Of a DNA stretch of 11,213 nucleotides, positions 1 to 6,385 are shown piece by piece. The stretch is from Phycisphaerae bacterium. GTDB lineage: Bacteria; Planctomycetota; Phycisphaerae; Sedimentisphaerales; SG8-4. Location: contig JAUXAH010000044.1 in assembly GCA_030614945.1 (NCBI GenBank), positions 1 through 11,213 on the forward strand. Reading direction: 5' to 3'. The notes under the pieces are model-generated. The model saw only the letters and a program-made list of their open reading frames with translations, made no database searches and was not told the origin of the DNA. Positions within the stretch are counted from its first letter, which is position 1; every line of letters starts with the position of its first letter. Position numbers and translations under genes: made by a program.

Positions 1-57
1 TTTAACTTGAAGCCGGTTAAGTACAATTATCCTGATGAAGCAATAATTGTCGGCTAA
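1..57 (+). CDS. C-terminal end of an upstream protein, probably TrkH/KtrB potassium transporter subunit (partial)
   Basis: The frame starting at base 1 is open for 18 codons and stops at TAA 55-57. The visible peptide ends in YPDEAIIVG. Short tails of the form YP(E/D)xxxxxG are familiar at the C-terminus of TrkH/KtrB-type potassium channel subunits, and the next gene, 15 bases on, encodes the RCK subunit that gates such channels. The assignment rests on this short tail and on gene order. Nearly all of the gene lies outside the window, so identity is an inference. Confidence 0.5.
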   Translation, partial: FNLKPVKYNYPDEAIIVG

Positions 58-72
58 GTAGGAGCTAATATT

Positions 73-762
73 ATGAAGCGGTTTGCTGTAATAGGATTGG
101 GACGGTTCGGTAAAAAGCTGGCTATCGCTTTGGCGATGAGCGGAGCCGAGGTTATCGCGATTGACAAAAACAGGGACCAGATAGAGTTGATTCGCGACCA
201 GGTAAGTCACGCCGTTCGGCTCGACAGCACCGACGAAGAGGCGCTGAAGGCACAGGGCGTTGATAAGGTTGATGTCGCTATCATCGGCATAGGACAGGGC
301 ACGGGACGCGGTTTTGAGTCTGCGATTCTGACGGTGGTGAACCTGCGCCAAATGGGGGTAAAGCAGATATATGCGAGAGCGGAGGATTTAATTGCCGGTG
401 AGGTCTTTTCCAAGGTGGGCGCTACCGATGTAATTTACCCTGAAATCGAGTCGGCTCAAAGATGGGCGTATAAACTTATCGCGCCGCAAATCGGAGAAAA
501 GATAGATTTTGCTCCGGGTTACAGCCTGGCCCGTGTAAAGGCGCCGGCCAGCTTCGATGGCAAGACGGTTATGGATTTGCAGCTGCGACAAAAATACAGT
601 GTGAATCTGGTTGCAATCAAGCGGGGCGAGCACAGCAGGACGAAGAAGGCCGAGAAGGGCCAGATTATCAATGTCCCTATGCCCAGCACCGTTATTTATC
701 AGGATGATATCTTAATGGTCGCCGGCTCCGATGCCGACCTCGCCAAACTACCACAGGAGTAA
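73..762 (+). CDS. ktrA: Potassium uptake regulatory subunit, TrkA/KtrA family (RCK protein)
   Basis: Cytoplasmic RCK subunit that binds nucleotide (NAD(H) or ATP/ADP in the family) and gates a membrane TrkH/KtrB potassium channel. Residues 1 to about 120 form the Rossmann-type RCK_N domain, with the glycine motif GLGRFG at 8-13 and an acidic residue after strand 2 (AIDKN, D30) in the position that contacts the ribose. Residues from about 140 to 225 fit an RCK_C domain. A length of 229 residues with one RCK_N/RCK_C pair matches KtrA/KtrC rather than the duplicated E. coli TrkA. The start has an AGGAG ribosome binding site at 60-64, 8 bases before the ATG. The gene follows the presumed channel gene after 15 bases, so the two probably form an operon. 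Family assignment is secure; choosing ktrA over the general name trkA rests on size. Confidence 0.93.
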   Translation: MKRFAVIGLGRFGKKLAIALAMSGAEVIAIDKNRDQIELIRDQVSHAVRLDSTDEEALKAQGVDKVDVAIIGIGQGTGRGFESAILTVVNLRQMGVKQIYARAEDLIAGEVFSKVGATDVIYPEIESAQRWAYKLIAPQIGEKIDFAPGYSLARVKAPASFDGKTVMDLQLRQKYSVNLVAIKRGEHSRTKKAEKGQIINVPMPSTVIYQDDILMVAGSDADLAKLPQE

Positions 763-784
763 GGCTGATGAGATTATGCGCAGG

Positions 785-813
785 TTGAATATGGCTGGCG
801 ATACGGATAGAAT
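785..813 (+). promoter_or_regulatory. Probable sigma-70-type promoter of the MNT/HEPN pair
   Basis: TTGAAT at 785-790 and TAGAAT at 808-813 are separated by 17 bases. They match the -35 consensus at four of six positions and the -10 consensus at five of six. Transcription would start near 820, just before the ribosome binding site at 821-827, giving a very short leader. The site lies in the 65-base gap after the potassium gene and would let the toxin-antitoxin-like pair be expressed on its own. The call is made by eye. Confidence 0.45.
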
Positions 814-833
814 TTGATAAAAGGTGGGTGCTT

Positions 834-1157
834 ATGAAAGAACTATCCACAGAATTACTCGATGAAATTACTAAGCGATTAGCCGAGTCAATACACCCGG
901 AGAGGATTTATCTTTTTGGCTCGCACGCTACGGACAACGCTGACCAGGATAGCGATGTCGACTTGCTTGCTGTCGTACCAGACACAGACCGGTCAACAAG
1001 AGAAATCGCTATTGAGGGCAGGTCAAGCCTTGGGGGCTTTCTCATCTCTTTTGATTTAATTGTTTGTACTAAATCACAATTCGACAGATATGTTGATGTA
1101 AAAAACACGATTATGAACGAGGTTCTTTGTGATGGTAGGCTGGTCTATGGAGCCTAA
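834..1157 (+). CDS. MntA-type minimal nucleotidyltransferase (putative antitoxin)
   Basis: Small polymerase-beta-like nucleotidyltransferase. Counted from the ATG at 834, the GS of the nucleotide-binding loop is at residues 29-30 (YLFGSHA). It is followed by the metal-binding DxD in DSDVDLL (D41, D43), and a likely third catalytic Asp is in SFDLIV (D74). All three acidic positions of an active enzyme are therefore present. In characterised MNT/HEPN modules, MntA transfers AMP to the HEPN toxin and neutralises it; the same role is inferred here from the overlapping HEPN gene. A GTG at 828 lies in the same frame, but the purine-rich AAGGTGG at 821-827 is spaced better (6 bases) for the ATG. The reading frame overlaps the next gene by about 29 bases, which suggests translational coupling. 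Confidence 0.85.
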   Translation: MKELSTELLDEITKRLAESIHPERIYLFGSHATDNADQDSDVDLLAVVPDTDRSTREIAIEGRSSLGGFLISFDLIVCTKSQFDRYVDVKNTIMNEVLCDGRLVYGA

Positions 1158-1560
1158 GCTTGAAATGACCAAGCAATGGATTACGCGTGCAGACGACGAT
1201 TTGCGCCTGGCCGAGCTTATTCAAAAAGATAACGATACGGCATATTGGGCGATTGCTTTTCACGTGCAACAATGCGCAGAAAAGGTTCTAAAAGGCGTGT
1301 TGACTTTCCACGATATTCGAGCGGGAAAAACACACAACATCGAGAATCTACTCAGGCTAAGCTCACCTGTAGTTGATGGACTCGAAAAGCTTAAGGAGCA
1401 AGCCAAAACTTTGTCAATTTATGCGGTAGATTCACGATATCCCGTTCCACACGGAGATGTAAGTAACAACGAAGCAATTGAAGCCGTAGAAACAGCGAGA
1501 AAGATTTTTGAATGCGTTTTAAACGCACTGCCGGATATTACTGAACCGCCACAAGAATAA
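1129..1560 (+). CDS. HEPN domain protein (putative HepT-like toxin)
   Basis: All-helical HEPN protein of the family usually encoded beside minimal nucleotidyltransferases. Visible family features are the first helix WITRADDDLRLAE (17-29), the helix FHVQQCAEKVLKG (44-56), KTHNIENLL (67-75) and the late RYP motif (103-105). Characterised HepT toxins are ribonucleases or RNA-binding proteins with an RX4HXY motif whose tyrosine is AMPylated by MntA. Here RAGKTH (64-69) fits RX4H, but the next-but-one residue is Ile rather than Tyr, and the motif sits in the middle of the chain, so equivalence is uncertain. A GAGG at 1119-1122 serves the GTG at 1129 or the ATG at 1132; an ATG at 1147 is also possible. 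The gene overlaps the end of the nucleotidyltransferase gene. Toxin function is inferred from context. Confidence 0.85.
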   Translation: MMVGWSMEPKLEMTKQWITRADDDLRLAELIQKDNDTAYWAIAFHVQQCAEKVLKGVLTFHDIRAGKTHNIENLLRLSSPVVDGLEKLKEQAKTLSIYAVDSRYPVPHGDVSNNEAIEAVETARKIFECVLNALPDITEPPQE

Positions 1561-1573
1561 AACAGCATACGTT

Positions 1574-1616
1574 GTCATTCCCGCGAAAGCGGGAATCCAA
1601 AGCATCGGGGAATGAT
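1574..1616 (+). repeat. Palindromic repeat element with GAAA-capped hairpin
   Basis: ATTCCCGC (1577-1584) and GCGGGAAT (1589-1596) form a perfect 8-base-pair stem closed by the tetraloop GAAA. An outer, imperfect arm pairs GTCATTCC (1574-1581) with GGAATGAT (1609-1616). The motif GTCATTCCCGCGAAAGCGGG is one I recognise as a recurrent intergenic palindrome in many bacterial genomes, so this is probably a copy of a dispersed element. There is no T-run after the stem, so it does not look like an intrinsic terminator. The right arm contains the start codon of the next gene. Confidence 0.7.
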
Positions 1617-2277
1617 GAAAAAACAGTATCTTGGCGACTCGAAAGATAGTTTCAAGTGGGACTATCATGATTTCCTTGTGAGGGAACTGAATTCTCATGT
1701 TCTCAATGTTGTTCTGATGCTTACACCTGATGATAAGGGTAATGAGGGAGAAACACCCCCAACATTGTTCCCAGCACGAAAAGAGATTATTGAGTTCTGC
1801 AATGATTTGAGGAATGACAGAGATGTCAGTCTGATCACAAGCTTACCTCATATGACAGACGCCCAATATAGAGTCAATTTGCACAACCGCGGCACATACA
1901 TAACCAACCAGAACAGAAAAGCATATTTCTCTGGGCTGTTACCTGACGAGGATCAACTGTTACTCATTGACCCGGATATCGGATTTGAGCCGGAGAAGTC
2001 GTTTAGCAAGCAGCATATCCTGTACACCGACATAGTGGACATCCTGGAACAAATATCCGCAAGGTCAGTGCTTTCTGTCTTTCAGCATTTCAGATACAAA
2101 CCTTTTGTCAAGGATTTCGCGCGAGTCAAAGAGCGTTTAGAAGCTGGGCATGCAACGGCCATTTATTGGCATTCCTTAATGTTTGTAAGTATAAGCAAAT
2201 CCGAAACTGCAATAATGCGCGTGGCGGAAGCAAACAAGAAATACTCTGAAGACAAGCCTGTTGAAATCATTGCCTAA
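1612..2277 (+). CDS. Conserved hypothetical protein with YLGDSxDxFK and DPDIGxEP motifs
   Basis: I cannot assign a function. The 221-residue protein has no signal peptide or membrane segment and is probably cytoplasmic. It begins with YLGDSKDSFKWD (6-17) and has a central hydrophobic strand ending in acidic motif DPDIGFEP (120-127), followed by a region ending in YWHSLMFVSIS. This order (N-terminal GDSxDxxK, central LDPDxG, later strand with an aromatic) recalls a family of uncharacterised proteins often found in mobile or accessory regions. The DPD at a strand end resembles the position of a methyltransferase DPPY-type motif, but that is speculation. ATG codons at 1612 and 1615 are both usable. 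GGGG at 1607-1610 is the only ribosome-binding-like sequence, and it lies inside the preceding palindrome. The neighbouring MNT/HEPN pair hints at an accessory or defence role, without proof. Confidence 0.7.
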   Translation: MMKKQYLGDSKDSFKWDYHDFLVRELNSHVLNVVLMLTPDDKGNEGETPPTLFPARKEIIEFCNDLRNDRDVSLITSLPHMTDAQYRVNLHNRGTYITNQNRKAYFSGLLPDEDQLLLIDPDIGFEPEKSFSKQHILYTDIVDILEQISARSVLSVFQHFRYKPFVKDFARVKERLEAGHATAIYWHSLMFVSISKSETAIMRVAEANKKYSEDKPVEIIA

Positions 2278-2370
2278 TGCAGATGGCTTCGTTTGACGCT
2301 CTGGTTCTTGCAGATTCCTGCTCTGCAATCGAGTTAGGGACAAGGACCACATAAACGCCTGTTCAGCATT

Positions 2371-3345
2371 TCAGGTCTGACGATACTCTCGCAGCATATC
2401 AAGCAGATTCTGCATATCTTCGGGTAGGGGGGCTTCGAATTTCACTGTTTCCTCGGTTGTTGGGTGTTTGAATTCGAGCGTTGAGGCATGCAGTGCGCAG
2501 CGGCTTATAATCGGGTCCTGCGCAGCGGGTTCAGCGTTTGTCAGTTGCCACGGATAGACCAGCTTACCGCCATACATATCGTCGGCGACGATGGGGTGTT
2601 TTATATATGAGAGGTGGACCCGTATCTGGTGTGTTCGGCCGGTTTTGGGAGTTAGCTTCAGTAAAGAAAAGCCGCGAAAACTTTCGAGGACCTCGTAAAA
2701 AGTGATTGCTTCTTTACCGAATTCCGGCCGAATGGCATATTTTTCCCTTGCCCTCGGGTGGACGCCAAGCGGTGCATTTATGCAGTCGCTTGTCAACTCA
2801 GGAGTGCCGTGCACTATGGCCAGATAGCTTTTTTTGGTCTGGCGGCGCTCGAATTGTTTGGCGATTTTCCACTGGGCTGTGTCATTTTTGGTGATGACCA
2901 TAACACCGGTGGTGTCCCTGTCGAGTCGGTGGACGATACCGGGCCGGAATTCACCCAGCCCGCTCGATAGCTTGTCGGAATAGAACGCAAGGGCGTTTAC
3001 CAGAGTACCGCGTGTGTTACCGCGGGCGGGGTGAACAATCATATCGGCTTGCTTGTTGATGACAATCATGTCGTTATCTTCGTAAATAATGTTCAGTGGG
3101 ATGTCTTCAGGCTGAATCTCTTTGCTTGGTGGTTCGGGCAGTGTCAAATCAATTTTGTCACCCGGACTTAGCTTAAAGCTGGATTTAACTATTTTGCCGT
3201 TAACCTTGACGGCACCGGCGCCGATTTGCTTTTGTATCATAACGCGGCTGAAGCTGCTGAACCGGCTGTGCAGATATTTGTCAACCCGGCGCTCTTTGAT
3301 TGAGTTTCCCACTCGAAGTGTCAAGGGTTCTCTCGCATCTCGCAT
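2371..3345 (-). CDS. RluD/RluA-family rRNA pseudouridine synthase
   Basis: Enzyme that isomerises uridine to pseudouridine in RNA, most likely large-subunit rRNA. Counted from the ATG at 3345, the S4 RNA-binding domain spans about residues 12-70 (RRVDKYLHSRF, then VKVNGK). The catalytic domain carries HRLDRDTTG at 139-147, whose first Asp (D142) is the expected catalytic residue, and the RTHQIRVH motif follows further on. A start at 3345 gives 324 residues, about the size of E. coli RluD, and falls 13 bases after the stop of the TPR gene. The frame stays open upstream to a GTG at 3399, which would add 18 residues and overlap the TPR gene; the added residues do not look like family sequence. 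No strong ribosome binding site separates these options. Which of RluA, RluC or RluD is the ortholog cannot be settled here. Confidence 0.93.
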   Translation of the reverse strand: MRDAREPLTLRVGNSIKERRVDKYLHSRFSSFSRVMIQKQIGAGAVKVNGKIVKSSFKLSPGDKIDLTLPEPPSKEIQPEDIPLNIIYEDNDMIVINKQADMIVHPARGNTRGTLVNALAFYSDKLSSGLGEFRPGIVHRLDRDTTGVMVITKNDTAQWKIAKQFERRQTKKSYLAIVHGTPELTSDCINAPLGVHPRAREKYAIRPEFGKEAITFYEVLESFRGFSLLKLTPKTGRTHQIRVHLSYIKHPIVADDMYGGKLVYPWQLTNAEPAAQDPIISRCALHASTLEFKHPTTEETVKFEAPLPEDMQNLLDMLREYRQT

Positions 3346-3358
3346 CTCGCTTTGTGAA

Positions 3359-4198
3359 TTATTTGCCGGGCACATTGATGTCAGAGGTCTCAGAGGCACT
3401 ATTTGGCGTTTCGGGCCCCAGATTCACATCAGGCGACTCAAAGGGACTGATTGGCGTTTTGGATCTCAGTTCGATGCCGGGGAACTCAGAGAGAATATCT
3501 GGCACGGGCGGTTTTGGTCTTGGCGATGCCTTAAAGACCACCTTTTGCTTATAATCGGCCATTGTTTTGAGACGCTGCTTTGCCTGGGCAACGGCTGTGG
3601 TGCCTTCAAGATTAGGGTCTGCGACGACATCGCTATATATTTGCTCTGCGTCCTCGAAGTTACCGAGTTCTTCTTCGCAGAGTCCCAGGCCAAATCTTGC
3701 TGTCGCCATTAACGACACATTGGGCGAGGCCTTCTCGAGCGCTTCGCTATATCCGGTCTTTGCCCGGTTTATCGCAGCTTTCAGTTCTGCACTGGTCACA
3801 GTCCCTTGGCTGTAATGCAGTGCCGTCCGCCGGGCTTCTGCGTGTTTAATTAGTGCCAGAGCAGCTATCTGGTCGTCTTTTGCACGCCAGGCAGCACTTT
3901 GGAGATTATCGGCGACCTGGATGAGCATAATGGAAGTATCTACTCCCCTGGCCCGGGCCGTAACGATTTGCATTTTTCTCTGCGGCAGCTGCGCGATAAG
4001 GCTTGTAAGCCTGGCCTGTTCTCGAACCGATTCTACATTTTTGTTATACCAGTACCACGACGCTGAGCCTATGACCAGGACAGCAACTACTGAGACATAG
4101 ATAATCATTCTACGATTTTCACGGGCCCATTGCGGGAGGTTGCCTATCCACTCGGCCAATTCATTAGTTTTTAATTCGTGCCGATGCTCAGATTTCAT
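3359..4198 (-). CDS. Membrane-anchored tetratricopeptide-type protein (YfgM/TPR_21-like)
   Basis: 279 residues. A short charged cytoplasmic N-terminus (1-30) precedes a single transmembrane helix at about 31-50 (IIYVSVVAVLVIGSASWYWY). A helical periplasmic-type domain with TPR-like character follows (about 55-215), clearest around ATARFGLGLCEEELGNFEDAEQIY, which fits the A/G/L and A/Y pattern of a TPR helix pair. The last 50 or so residues are rich in Pro, Ser and Glu and look disordered. This architecture resembles YfgM and related TPR proteins that assist export or outer-membrane assembly, but no specific role can be claimed. A GGAG sits 6 bases upstream of the ATG on the minus strand, and a strong promoter lies about 70 bases upstream. 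The gene probably forms an operon with the pseudouridine synthase behind it. Confidence 0.8.
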   Translation of the reverse strand: MKSEHRHELKTNELAEWIGNLPQWARENRRMIIYVSVVAVLVIGSASWYWYNKNVESVREQARLTSLIAQLPQRKMQIVTARARGVDTSIMLIQVADNLQSAAWRAKDDQIAALALIKHAEARRTALHYSQGTVTSAELKAAINRAKTGYSEALEKASPNVSLMATARFGLGLCEEELGNFEDAEQIYSDVVADPNLEGTTAVAQAKQRLKTMADYKQKVVFKASPRPKPPVPDILSEFPGIELRSKTPISPFESPDVNLGPETPNSASETSDINVPGK

Positions 4199-4266
4199 TT
4201 CTTTCTCCGTTTCTTATTCTAAAATAGATTACTGCACGCAATATTCAATTGTGGACTTAAACCAAC

Positions 4267-4295
4267 ATTATAACAAAATTTATTTTATCTTGCAA
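4267..4295 (-). promoter_or_regulatory. Sigma-70-type promoter for the TPR-rluD operon
   Basis: Read on the minus strand, TTGCAA (4290-4295) and a perfect TATAAT (4267-4272) are separated by 17 bases. Transcription would start near 4260, leaving a leader of about 60 bases before the ATG at 4198. The surrounding sequence is AT-rich. Position and orientation fit the TPR gene. Confidence 0.6.
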
Positions 4296-4324
4296 TGGGT
4301 CTGTTTGTCGAGTAAAATTTTACC

Positions 4325-4406
4325 CCGTTAGAAATCCAGGTCAGAAGCAAGCCAGACACCTCTGGCGTCTTATTTGGGTTCCCGCAAGGCGGGGTCCTTC
4401 TAACGG
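4325..4406. repeat. 82-base palindromic element with outer stem and two inner hairpins
   Basis: CCGTTAGAA (4325-4333) and TTCTAACGG (4398-4406) are perfect 9-base inverted repeats that define the element. Inside are two further stems: GACACC with GGCGTC around 4354-4368 (one wobble pair), and GGTTCCCGC with GCGGGGTCC at 4378-4397 (one mismatch and one wobble). The predicted fold is a three-way junction. It lies between divergent genes, 32 bases before the start of the S55 gene. A dispersed palindromic repeat is the likeliest explanation; a structured leader RNA for the S55 operon is an alternative. Confidence 0.55.
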
Positions 4407-4426
4407 CGTTTGGTTAATAATTAATC

Positions 4427-4433
4427 GAAAGGG
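4427..4433 (+). promoter_or_regulatory. Ribosome binding site favouring the 4439 start of the S55 gene
   Basis: GAAAGGG ends 5 bases before the ATG at 4439. The in-frame ATG at 4562, which begins directly at the hydrophobic signal segment, has no comparable sequence upstream. This supports translation from 4439 through the inserted repeat. Confidence 0.5.
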
Positions 4434-4438
4434 TATAG

Positions 4439-6376
4439 ATGTCCAAAATAAAGGCAAAGGGCAAAACTGACACAAAGTGTTATTGCGAGGAGCGAAGCGA
4501 CGAAGCAATCTCGCCCATCTGCAGGTTGGAGATTGCCACGCCGGCTTTCGGTTGGTTCGTAATGCTACGCACTTTTTGCTTTTCCCTGGTTCTGGTCTGT
4601 TCGTTTTGTGTAGCTGGGCCCCCAAACGCGATAGAAGACATTTGGGACCCGGCCAAATATATCAGCATTGATGAAATTAAACCCGGAATGGAGGCGTATT
4701 GCCTGACGGAGTATGGGGCTGCCGGAATCGAGAAGTTTGATATGGAAGTTCTAAGCGTAGTCCGTAATATAAGCCCGGGCAGGGATAGAATTTATGTTCA
4801 GGGCACCGATGAACGTTTTATCCACACTGGTCCCGTAGGAGGTTGCAGCGGTTCGCCGGTCTATATCGACGGCCGGTTGGCTGGAGCGTTAGCTTACGCG
4901 TCGTACTTCAGCAAGGACCCACTTTACGGTGCGACCCCGATTCAGGAGATGCTTAGAGTGGGCCAGGCCGGCAGTTCTGAGAAAGATGTAGCCCAGACGG
5001 GATTTACTTTTGACTTCTCGAAGCCCATTGATTTTGCCGAGATTAACAGGCAAATTGCATCTCCACGACTTTCCAGAAATATTGGCCTTGCTGGCATTAG
5101 TCCTTTGCCCTGTCTTTTGATTACCTCTGGATTGCCAGCCAAGGTTTGTGAGCAATTGGCGACTGCTGTTGAACCTTTCGGGCTTATGGTTGTTCCTGGC
5201 ATCAGTGGTGCAGGCGTGCAACAACCAGAAAATGGCGATGACGTACATTTGGAGCCGGGTGCTGTTCTTGTTGTTCCGTTGGTAAGCGGCGATATAAGCA
5301 TGTTTGTACTTGGTACGGCCACCGAAGTTAGGGGTGATAATGTTTACGGCTTCGGGCACAGCTTCCTTGGTTACGGGTCGGTAAATTTGCCCATGGCCAC
5401 GGGCAAAGTGCACACTGTCGTATCGAGCGTGGCTCGTTCTTTTAAGCTTGGTAGCGCGCTTGAAATAGTTGGTGCCTTGACAACGGATGAGTATGCGGCC
5501 GTCATTGGACGGATTGGGGCAGAGGCCAGCATGATACCGTTGACGATAAGAATAGACCGTTACAATGACGCCGAGAAACGGGTGTACAACTGCCGGGTCG
5601 CTTATAATCGGCTGCTTACTCCGATGTTACTTCGCTCGGCGGTGGCTGGGGCGGCTCTTTACCTCGGCGATTTTCCGCCGGACCATATGATTGAGTATAA
5701 AGTGGCTATCGGCTTAGAGGACGCCGAATCGATTACCTTTGAGAATGTCTCCACCAGCCTGGGGCTGCTTGAGATGATAGTGGAAAGTGTCGGCTCCGTT
5801 ACCCTGCTTATGAATAACCCGTACAAGGAAGTTGATATAAAATCGCTCGATTTTGACGTTCGCATAACGCCGAAAAATATCGTTTCACATATATGGTCGG
5901 TCGATTTGTCCGATTCGAAAGTCAAAGCCGGACAGAATATCGACATCGGAGTAGTTGTGGAATCTGTCCGGGCGGAAAAGAAAAAATACCGATGCAGCTT
6001 GAAAATACCCGAAGATCTGGCGCCCGGAAAATATGATTTGACCGTGTGCGGCTCATCTGATTACGAGCAGTTTCTTAGGAAAACTGTCCCATACAAGTTT
6101 ATTGTGCAAAGTTTGCCGAGTTTGATCGAGGCGATAAATAATTCTTTGCAAGTCGACAGAGATAAATTGTATTGTCTTTTGCTTTTACCACCGGGTGGTG
6201 TGACGGTGGAGAAGGCCGAGCTTCCTGATTTGCCGGCGACGAAGGCGCTGGTCCTGCAGAACGCGAAAAGGACGCTGAAAACCCGGCCGTATCCACATTG
6301 GCTCGAAAATAGTTTGAAAACCGGCACGATTATTGTCGACAAGAAGGTTATGCGTATAACGGTAGAAAAAGAATAG
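4439..6376 (+). CDS. Secreted SpoIVB-like S55 family peptidase-type protein
   Basis: 645 residues from the ATG at 4439. Residues 44-60 are a hydrophobic export segment (FCFSLVLVCSF) ending near CVAG, so the protein is probably exported. The S55-type region follows. IKPGMEAYCLTEYG (80-93) leads to the serine motif GGCSGSPVYIDG (134-145, likely nucleophile S137 or S139), and GFGHSFLGYG (304-313, H307) supplies the histidine. In SpoIVB the GHxI motif precedes SGSP; here the order is reversed, as in a widespread S55-like family outside Firmicutes. The C-terminal half (about 450-645) has no motif I recognise. The next gene starts 9 bases later and shares the stop/ribosome-binding overlap, so the two form an operon. 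Residues 14-42 come from an in-frame palindromic repeat; an ATG at 4562 would skip it and give 604 residues. Peptidase activity is inferred from motifs; the substrate is unknown. Confidence 0.85.
   Translation: MSKIKAKGKTDTKCYCEERSDEAISPICRLEIATPAFGWFVMLRTFCFSLVLVCSFCVAGPPNAIEDIWDPAKYISIDEIKPGMEAYCLTEYGAAGIEKFDMEVLSVVRNISPGRDRIYVQGTDERFIHTGPVGGCSGSPVYIDGRLAGALAYASYFSKDPLYGATPIQEMLRVGQAGSSEKDVAQTGFTFDFSKPIDFAEINRQIASPRLSRNIGLAGISPLPCLLITSGLPAKVCEQLATAVEPFGLMVVPGISGAGVQQPENGDDVHLEPGAVLVVPLVSGDISMFVLGTATEVRGDNVYGFGHSFLGYGSVNLPMATGKVHTVVSSVARSFKLGSALEIVGALTTDEYAAVIGRIGAEASMIPLTIRIDRYNDAEKRVYNCRVAYNRLLTPMLLRSAVAGAALYLGDFPPDHMIEYKVAIGLEDAESITFENVSTSLGLLEMIVESVGSVTLLMNNPYKEVDIKSLDFDVRITPKNIVSHIWSVDLSDSKVKAGQNIDIGVVVESVRAEKKKYRCSLKIPEDLAPGKYDLTVCGSSDYEQFLRKTVPYKFIVQSLPSLIEAINNSLQVDRDKLYCLLLLPPGGVTVEKAELPDLPATKALVLQNAKRTLKTRPYPHWLENSLKTGTIIVDKKVMRITVEKE
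4480..4566 (+). repeat. Palindromic repeat inserted in frame in the S55 gene
   Basis: The left arm runs from about 4480 (TTATTGCGAGGAGCGAAGCG) to GCAATCTC at 4505-4512. GAGATTGC at 4529-4536 is its perfect inverted partner across a 16-base loop. The right arm continues in degenerate form to about TTCGTAATG at 4557-4565, which mirrors the left end. TTGCGAGGAGCGAAGCGACG is a motif I recognise as a dispersed repeat in many bacterial genomes. In the S55 frame it encodes CEERSDEAIS (residues 16-25). Element ends are approximate because the right arm has diverged. Confidence 0.75.
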
Positions 6377-6385
6377 GAGCGAAAA

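Noticed and set aside
1577..1596. Hairpin after the HEPN gene as an intrinsic terminator
   Set aside because: The stem is strong but is followed by CCAAAGC, not a T-run, and the sequence matches a dispersed palindrome better.
2278..2370. Possible terminator between the convergent genes ending at 2277 and 2371
   Set aside because: Only a 5-base-pair stem (GCAGA/TCTGC) is visible and no T-run follows on either strand, so I see nothing callable in this gap.
3122..3712. A 196-residue plus-strand open frame over the pseudouridine synthase and TPR genes
   Set aside because: It spans the junction of two well-supported minus-strand genes and its sequence is composition-driven, with no family resemblance.
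4889..5413. A 174-residue minus-strand open frame opposite the S55 gene
   Set aside because: The plus-strand frame carries clear S55-type motifs across the same bases, while the minus-strand translation has no recognisable feature.
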